Shown piece by piece: positions 63,801-64,000 of a stretch of 64,000 nt of DNA (position 1 is the first letter of the stretch; every line of letters begins with the position of its first letter). The notes beneath the pieces are model-generated. The model searched no databases. It saw only the letters and a list, made by a program, of their open reading frames with translations, and was not told where the DNA came from. Made by a program: the position numbers and the translations under genes. Source of the DNA: Glandiceps talaboti. Taxonomy: Eukaryota > Hemichordata > Enteropneusta > Spengelidae. Where the stretch lies: NCBI RefSeq assembly GCF_964340395.1, contig NC_135549.1:3939001-4003000 (forward strand). Reading direction: 5' to 3'.

Positions 63801-64000
63801 GAATTTACAACTTGGTGCCTATCAGCTCATTAGAGTCTAATTTCATATAATTTTGTTTATACATAGGTGGTGAATCTTGCCAAACATCTGATCTACTTTG
63901 GGTTCTACAGTTTCAGTGATTTATTACGACTCACCAAGACTCTACTGTCTATCTTGGATTGTACACAGACAACACCAGCTGGTATACCACTCAGTAAACT
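33878..64000 (+). CDS. ITPR: Inositol 1,4,5-trisphosphate receptor, 5' half (17 exons, partial at both ends)
   Basis: IP3-gated calcium release channel of the endoplasmic reticulum; it tetramerises and opens when IP3, made by phospholipase C, binds its N-terminal region. Joined exons: 33878-33964, 36069-36227, 37146-37244, 41128-41211, 47060-47206, 47481-47576, 48040-48200, 48800-48899, 49231-49391, 49880-50021, 50280-50438, 51038-51210, 56272-56391, 56868-57074, 57576-57827, 62849-63005, 63867-64000+. The sum is 2438 nt, or 812 codons plus 2 nt, with no stop and every GT/AG junction in phase. The product aligns nearly without gaps to mammalian IP3R1 from about residue 94 to 1080: end of the suppressor domain, MIR/beta-trefoil, armadillo alpha-helical part of the binding core, and RIH region. 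Hallmark strings include [52 protein letters not shown]. The N-terminal exons were not found in the window, and the C-terminal channel lies past the right edge. Vertebrate paralogue assignment is not meaningful here. Confidence 0.97.
34330..34605 (+). repeat. Tandem repeat, about 31 bp x 8-9 with CCAAT
   Basis: Copies of TGTCATCCAATCACAGAATA then ACATGTGATCT in the first visible ITPR intron. Each copy carries CCAATCA, a core NF-Y-like box, but spacing and context look like an ordinary minisatellite. Confidence 0.85.
34606..35362. other. ITPR intron a-b, unique part
   Basis: AT-rich; a 67-codon frame at 35025-35228 has no recognisable motif. Confidence 0.5.
35363..35876 (+). repeat. Complex (CA)n / (CCAT)n microsatellite
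   Basis: GACA run, then CA tracts alternating with CCATCCATCC and CCGTCCATCC blocks. A CA-tract/CCATC module of about 120 bp is duplicated (35580-35678 and 35679-35780), followed by about 47 CA dinucleotides ending at about 35873. Long frames on both strands are repeat artefacts. Confidence 0.95.
35956..35992 (+). repeat. Poly(C) tract, 37 bases
   Basis: Uninterrupted C run 76 bases upstream of the acceptor of the exon at 36069. Confidence 0.95.
36069..36227 (+). CDS. ITPR: ITPR exon b (53 codons, suppressor domain MIR part)
   Basis: Starts [20 protein letters not shown] and ends [10 protein letters not shown], matching about residues 123-175 of IP3R1, in the N-terminal suppressor beta-trefoil. 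Acceptor ggaacag, donor gtaagt, both phase 0. An open frame continues into the intron past the donor but is not conserved. The acceptor lies only about 76 bp after a 37-base C tract and 190 bp after a long CA tract. Confidence 0.97.
36228..37145. other. ITPR intron b-c
   Basis: AT-rich intron of 918 bp. Two diverged copies of a TGTATTTCTCTGTGAAGACAG-like phrase with GGCGACAA..TTGTGTTAAA (about 36787 and, as the real exon start, 37133) resemble the 3' splice region and start of exon c, hinting at an old local duplication. Confidence 0.5.
37146..37244 (+). CDS. ITPR: ITPR exon c (33 codons)
   Basis: Encodes [20 protein letters not shown] followed by [13 protein letters not shown], a near-identical match to IP3R1 residues of about 176-208. 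Acceptor cttgacag, donor gttagt, phase 0. It completes the suppressor-domain trefoil with exons b and d. Confidence 0.97.
37245..38154. other. ITPR intron c-d, 5' part
   Basis: AT-rich; nothing recognised. Confidence 0.5.
38155..38290 (-). repeat. Dispersed repeat family 3, copy 2
   Basis: Reverse complement reads AGTGTTAAAGAAGCACGAGG then AAACCGGAGTACACGGGGAA and AGAGTCAAACTG, matching 19381-19505. Confidence 0.75.
39280..39455 (+). repeat. Tandem repeat, 21 bp x 8
   Basis: Head-to-tail ATTATCATCCTAGAATAGAA units, with one unit interrupted by ACATGT. The 21-bp period keeps frames open on both strands (YYHPRIE repeats), a repeat artefact. Confidence 0.95.
39698..39988 (+). repeat. Tandem duplication, about 170 bp x 2
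   Basis: Both copies contain ATTGCTATACAGAT.TAACCA, CCAGAAACC, ATCAATGCTA.ACT.TGAATC, and CATCTCAA.AACCCCAAACC. Confidence 0.8.
40625..40740 (+). repeat. Dispersed repeat family 1, copy 2
   Basis: GTGGTAACAGAGGAGGGAAA...GATTTCCATACCATGTACC...GGTAAAATGCCTTGGGAACCC aligns with copies at 9957 and 48241. Confidence 0.75.
41128..41211 (+). CDS. ITPR: ITPR exon d (28 codons)
   Basis: Encodes [19 protein letters not shown] then ENIEEILKG. It corresponds to the NSVNCNTSWKIVLFM...DDILKG segment of IP3R1, linking the suppressor domain to the IP3-binding core. Acceptor tctaaag, donor gtaagt. It lies 163 bp upstream of the inserted DNA transposon in the next intron. Confidence 0.96.
41375..42661. mobile_element. 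Non-autonomous DNA transposon (hAT-like MITE), 1287 bp
   Basis: The ends are inverted: CAGGGTTCGCAC at the left and, read in reverse, CAGGGTTCGTAC at the right (11 of 12 identical). The element is flanked by an exact 6-bp direct repeat AAACAG (41369-41374 and 42662-42667), a target-site duplication. Both subterminal regions carry several same-direction copies of CCTGGAAAA (about eight at the left, four at the right). The interior is visibly more GC- and CpG-rich than the surrounding intron and holds no transposase-like frame. CAGGG-type termini fit the hAT superfamily, but 8 bp is the usual hAT duplication, so superfamily assignment is tentative. Confidence 0.85.
42668..43717. other. ITPR intron d-e, part after the transposon
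   Basis: AT-rich; nothing recognised. Confidence 0.5.
43718..43811 (+). repeat. Tandem duplication, 48 bp x 2
   Basis: GTTACAATAATCATATGTGT then AGGCTAGTTGTAG.GATTAAA twice. Confidence 0.9.
44083..44189 (+). repeat. Tandem repeat, 26 bp x 4
   Basis: Four near-identical copies of AAAATGCAGTGCACACTCTT followed by GGTTGT. Confidence 0.95.
45281..45453 (+). repeat. Tandem duplication, about 105 bp x 2 (diverged)
   Basis: Shared GCCACAGAATATCTGTGC, then GTTTGTACCAAAGTATGATGG-like blocks. Confidence 0.7.
45454..47059. other. ITPR intron d-e, 3' part
   Basis: AT-rich; nothing recognised besides the acceptor of exon e. Confidence 0.5.
47060..47206 (+). CDS. ITPR: ITPR exon e (49 codons, start of IP3-binding core)
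   Basis: Encodes [20 protein letters not shown] through SKALWEVE. It carries the equivalents of IP3R1 Arg241 and Lys249, and the phosphate-contacting loop (R265-T-T-G-R269). The loop reads R-V-T-A-R here (47144-47158), so positions 266 and 268 are substituted while both arginines and Thr267 are kept. Acceptor ctctacag, donor gtaagg, phase 0. The upstream intron is 5.8 kb. Confidence 0.97.
47481..47576 (+). CDS. ITPR: ITPR exon f (32 codons, MIR domain)
   Basis: Encodes [20 protein letters not shown] then [12 protein letters not shown], one of the most conserved MIR segments of IP3 receptors. Acceptor ttctttttag, donor gtaggc, phase 0. The following exon starts VDHD, with no vertebrate SI-type 15-residue insert. 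Confidence 0.97.
47577..48039. other. ITPR intron f-g
   Basis: 463-bp intron that houses the palindromic element at 47890-47983; the rest is AT-rich. Confidence 0.7.
47890..47983. mobile_element. Short palindromic MITE-like element in ITPR intron
   Basis: Left arm GTAAGGTACGCCGTGACG and, read in reverse, right arm GTAAGATACGTTGTGACG pair over 18 bases with three mismatches. The 94-bp unit is CpG-rich and flanked by AGTCT on both sides (47885-47889 and 47984-47988), consistent with a 5-bp target duplication. Confidence 0.6.
48040..48200 (+). CDS. ITPR: ITPR exon g (SI-minus form, MIR domain)
   Basis: Starts [19 protein letters not shown] and ends [17 protein letters not shown] plus two bases of a split codon. 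In vertebrate IP3R1 this region can hold the alternatively spliced SI segment; here the genomic exon encodes only the short form, with about two extra residues in the variable linker. Acceptor acttgacag, donor gtcagt, 3' phase 2. Confidence 0.95.
48241..48352 (+). repeat. Dispersed repeat family 1, copy 3
   Basis: CTGTGGTAACAGAATGGGGG...CAATTTCCATATACCCTGTTG...TTTTGGTGGGTCAC aligns with copies at 9957 and 40625. It lies inside the intron between exons g and h. Confidence 0.7.
48353..48799. other. ITPR intron g-h, remainder
   Basis: AT-rich. Short overlapping frames on both strands at 48589-48848 are not supported as genes. Confidence 0.5.
48800..48899 (+). CDS. ITPR: ITPR exon h (MIR domain)
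   Basis: Completes the split codon and reads [20 protein letters not shown], then [14 protein letters not shown]. This is the conserved MIR motif [18 protein letters not shown] of IP3 receptors. Acceptor gattcatag, donor gtaaca; ends in phase 0. Confidence 0.97.
48900..49230. other. ITPR intron h-i
   Basis: 331-bp intron; nothing recognised beyond splice sites. Confidence 0.7.
49231..49391 (+). CDS. ITPR: ITPR exon i (end of beta-trefoil, start of alpha-helical core)
   Basis: Reads [20 protein letters not shown], then [19 protein letters not shown] and an end at QNERR. It spans the transition from the binding-core trefoil to the armadillo-like helices. Acceptor ggttttacag, donor gtaggg, 3' phase 2 (split Arg codon). 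Confidence 0.97.
49392..49879. other. ITPR intron i-j
   Basis: 488-bp AT-rich intron; nothing recognised. Confidence 0.7.
49880..50021 (+). CDS. ITPR: ITPR exon j (IP3-binding helical part)
   Basis: Reads [16 protein letters not shown]...[18 protein letters not shown]. The [10 protein letters not shown] segment places the equivalents of IP3-contacting Arg504, Lys508 and Arg511 of IP3R1, all conserved. The [12 protein letters not shown] portion is the divergent loop. Acceptor tattttcag, donor gtaagt. Confidence 0.96.
50280..50438 (+). CDS. ITPR: ITPR exon k (IP3-binding helical part)
   Basis: Reads [18 protein letters not shown]...[17 protein letters not shown]...[15 protein letters not shown] holds the equivalents of Tyr567, Arg568 and Lys569, the last set of IP3 contacts in IP3R1, all conserved. 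Acceptor tttgttacag, donor gtacgt, phase 0. Confidence 0.97.
50439..51037. other. ITPR intron k-l
   Basis: 599-bp AT-rich intron; only a short TGAAT run near 50815-50840. Confidence 0.7.
51038..51210 (+). CDS. ITPR: ITPR exon l (end of binding core, RIH domain)
   Basis: Reads [20 protein letters not shown], then [20 protein letters not shown] and [12 protein letters not shown]. Nearly identical to vertebrate IP3R1 across the RIH (RYDR_ITPR) domain. Acceptor atgatag, donor gtaaga, 3' phase 2. It is followed by a 5.06-kb intron. Confidence 0.97.
51211..53330. other. ITPR intron l-m, 5' part
   Basis: AT-rich; several 70-93-codon frames on both strands with no family features. Confidence 0.5.
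53331..53545 (+). repeat. Minisatellite, 29 bp x 7-8
   Basis: Copies of ATGCCATGCCCAATGGTTGG followed by AATGCCTTT. Diverged single ATGCCATGCCCAT phrases continue to about 53990, so the homogeneous block sits in a larger, older array. All three forward frames remain open, a repeat artefact. Confidence 0.95.
54326..54980 (+). repeat. (TG)n, (TGCG)n and (TGTA)n complex microsatellite
   Basis: TG run, CGCG-containing TGCG/TGCA blocks, a second TG run at 54602, then about 20 uninterrupted GTAT tetramers (54702-54782) and further GTAT/GTCT blocks to about 54980. The alternating purine-pyrimidine sequence can adopt Z-DNA. Confidence 0.95.
54981..56271. other. ITPR intron l-m, 3' part
   Basis: AT-rich apart from the CpG-rich palindrome at 55553-55630. 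A 20-base phrase AACCATAGACCCTACACATG at about 55753 recurs in reverse orientation at about 3120-3142. Confidence 0.55.
55553..55630. mobile_element. CpG-rich near-palindrome (MITE or hairpin)
   Basis: Left arm GTCGCGTCAGTGC...TCTGCTATGCAATT pairs with the reverse of the right arm GTCACGTCAGTGC...TCTGCTATACAATT across about 78 bp, with few mismatches and one small bulge. It contrasts sharply with the CpG-poor surroundings. No clear target duplication was seen. It lies in the intron between exons l and m. Confidence 0.55.
56272..56391 (+). CDS. ITPR: ITPR exon m (RIH domain)
   Basis: Reads [20 protein letters not shown], then [19 protein letters not shown], matching the [20 protein letters not shown] segment of IP3R1. 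Acceptor ttgtgatgtag, donor gtaagt; starts and ends with split Arg codons (phase 2). Confidence 0.97.
56392..56867. other. ITPR intron m-n
   Basis: 476-bp AT-rich intron; nothing recognised. Confidence 0.7.
56868..57074 (+). CDS. ITPR: ITPR exon n (acidic linker and start of next helical block)
   Basis: Begins [20 protein letters not shown], then [16 protein letters not shown] and [20 protein letters not shown] ending LLYYR. The Val-Glu alternation followed by a Glu-rich stretch is more acidic and repetitive than the vertebrate [21 protein letters not shown] linker, but its position and the flanking VxLFW and ED.D.L.YYR motifs match. Acceptor attgacag, donor gtacta. Confidence 0.96.
57075..57575. 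other. ITPR intron n-o
   Basis: 501-bp AT-rich intron; the frame of exon n stays open for about 46 further codons but loses all similarity to IP3 receptors after YYR, so the donor at 57075 is preferred. Confidence 0.7.
57576..57827 (+). CDS. ITPR: ITPR exon o (regulatory solenoid)
   Basis: Reads [20 protein letters not shown], then [20 protein letters not shown] and [20 protein letters not shown] followed by [12 protein letters not shown]. Nearly identical to IP3R1. Acceptor tttcaag, donor gtaagt, ending in phase 2 (GA of an Asp codon completed at 62849). A 5.0-kb intron follows. Confidence 0.98.
57828..60792. other. ITPR intron o-p, 5' part
   Basis: AT-rich with a pyrimidine-rich stretch (58180-58460). 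Contains only the cryptic exon candidate at 58927-58981. Confidence 0.5.
58927..58981 (+). other. Possible cryptic or alternative exon inside the 5-kb ITPR intron
   Basis: Follows acceptor tcttcgttttaatag and precedes donor AAG|GTATAC. Joined in phase to exon o it stays open for 18 codons ([18 protein letters not shown]). It leaves phase 0, whereas exon p needs phase 2, so inclusion would bring an immediate stop (CTA TGA). It is therefore a poison-exon candidate or coincidence. Confidence 0.15.
60793..60826 (+). repeat. Poly(C) (20) plus (CA)n
   Basis: Twenty C residues run straight into seven CA units. Confidence 0.95.
60860..61137 (+). repeat. Minisatellite, about 26 bp x 10-11
   Basis: Copies of CACTTGGTGAGAGCTTGTCA followed by ATGAA, with variants GGGAGGGCTTGTC and two shortened or lengthened units. 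Confidence 0.9.
61138..62349. other. ITPR intron o-p, middle part
   Basis: AT-rich. Near 62145-62215 an approximately 45-bp phrase TCCTGCCGACAACAA...CCATTCT is duplicated. No gene was recognised. Confidence 0.5.
62350..62848 (+). repeat. Tandem decayed copies of the exon p acceptor and exon start
   Basis: The real splice junction (TTTCAAAG|CTATGATTCTAACACCC at 62849) is preceded by related junctions: CCTCCAAG|CTACGATTCCAACACCC at 62402, CTTTCAACG|CTATGATCCC at 62504, and CCTTCAAAG|CTATGATCCC at 62651. Spacings are 102, 147 and 198 bp. Intervening blocks (TATCTTTGTT, TTCATCTCACCACCTCC, ATGTTGATTTGTATCTGATT) are also shared. Reading from each pseudo-junction in the receptor frame meets a stop (for example after [11 protein letters not shown] at 62402). 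Confidence 0.8.
62849..63005 (+). CDS. ITPR: ITPR exon p (52 codons)
   Basis: Completes GA|C and reads [20 protein letters not shown], then [20 protein letters not shown] and [12 protein letters not shown]. It matches IP3R1 DYDSSG...FAQTMEFVEEYLRDVV...FSDKEKNKLTFEV. The first codons are variable between species. Acceptor ctctttcaaag, donor gtatga. The 450 bp just upstream contain decayed copies of this exon start. Confidence 0.96.
63006..63866. other. ITPR intron p-q
   Basis: 861-bp intron. Overlapping frames at 63227-63759 have many His/Tyr/Ser codons from AT-rich DNA and are not supported as coding. Confidence 0.65.
63867..64000 (+). CDS. ITPR: ITPR exon q (truncated by window end)
   Basis: Reads [20 protein letters not shown], then [20 protein letters not shown] and PLSK, matching [32 protein letters not shown] of IP3R1. 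Acceptor atacatag, phase 0. The frame is open to the last base, and no donor is seen before the window ends. Confidence 0.95.
   Translation, partial: MVNLAKHLIYFGFYSFSDLLRLTKTLLSILDCTQTTPAGIPLSK

Overview
This is a eukaryotic, intron-rich, AT-rich window. The only confidently recognised protein-coding gene is the 5' half of an inositol 1,4,5-trisphosphate receptor (ITPR/IP3R), on the + strand. Its 17 coding exons run from 33878 to beyond the right edge. All are joined by GT/AG introns whose phases fit, and together they give an uninterrupted 812 complete codons. The first visible exon matches about residue 94 of mammalian IP3R1 and the last about residue 1080. The window therefore holds part of the suppressor domain, the whole IP3-binding core, and the start of the regulatory solenoid. 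The N-terminal exons, promoter and channel region are not visible. Kilobase-size introns, a full metazoan IP3R exon layout, frequent ACATGTA-type words and many minisatellites suggest a marine invertebrate bilaterian. I cannot choose a phylum.

Layout: 1-33877 contains no recognised IP3R exon. It is either a very long 5' intron or intergenic DNA plus intron. It holds simple and tandem repeats: an AT-rich 16-mer array at 3.5 kb, (TTCTA)n at 8.7 kb, (GAT)n at 11.7 kb, (TGTATC)n at 15.9 kb, and a 21-copy minisatellite at 22.4-23.7 kb. It also holds a tRNA-derived SINE with a doubled head at 29.26 kb and several old dispersed repeats. Two exon-like open segments of unknown identity lie here, one + at 27.7 kb and one - at 31.8 kb.

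From 33878 to 64000 the receptor exons are separated by introns of 0.25-5.8 kb. These carry a 1.29-kb non-autonomous DNA transposon (41375-42661) with inverted termini and a 6-bp target duplication, two CpG-rich palindromic elements (47890-47983 and 55553-55630), and long CA/TG/TGTA tracts. Just before the exon at 62849 is a tandem array of decayed copies of that exon's own 3' splice site and first codons.

The most biologically interesting points are the substituted phosphate-binding loop of the IP3 pocket (R-V-T-A-R in place of R-T-T-G-R), the decoy splice-site array at 62.35-62.85 kb, and the possible nested or antisense exons. I found no operons, CRISPR arrays, rRNA or tRNA genes, or complete second gene. 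No previously undescribed multi-gene system is evident.
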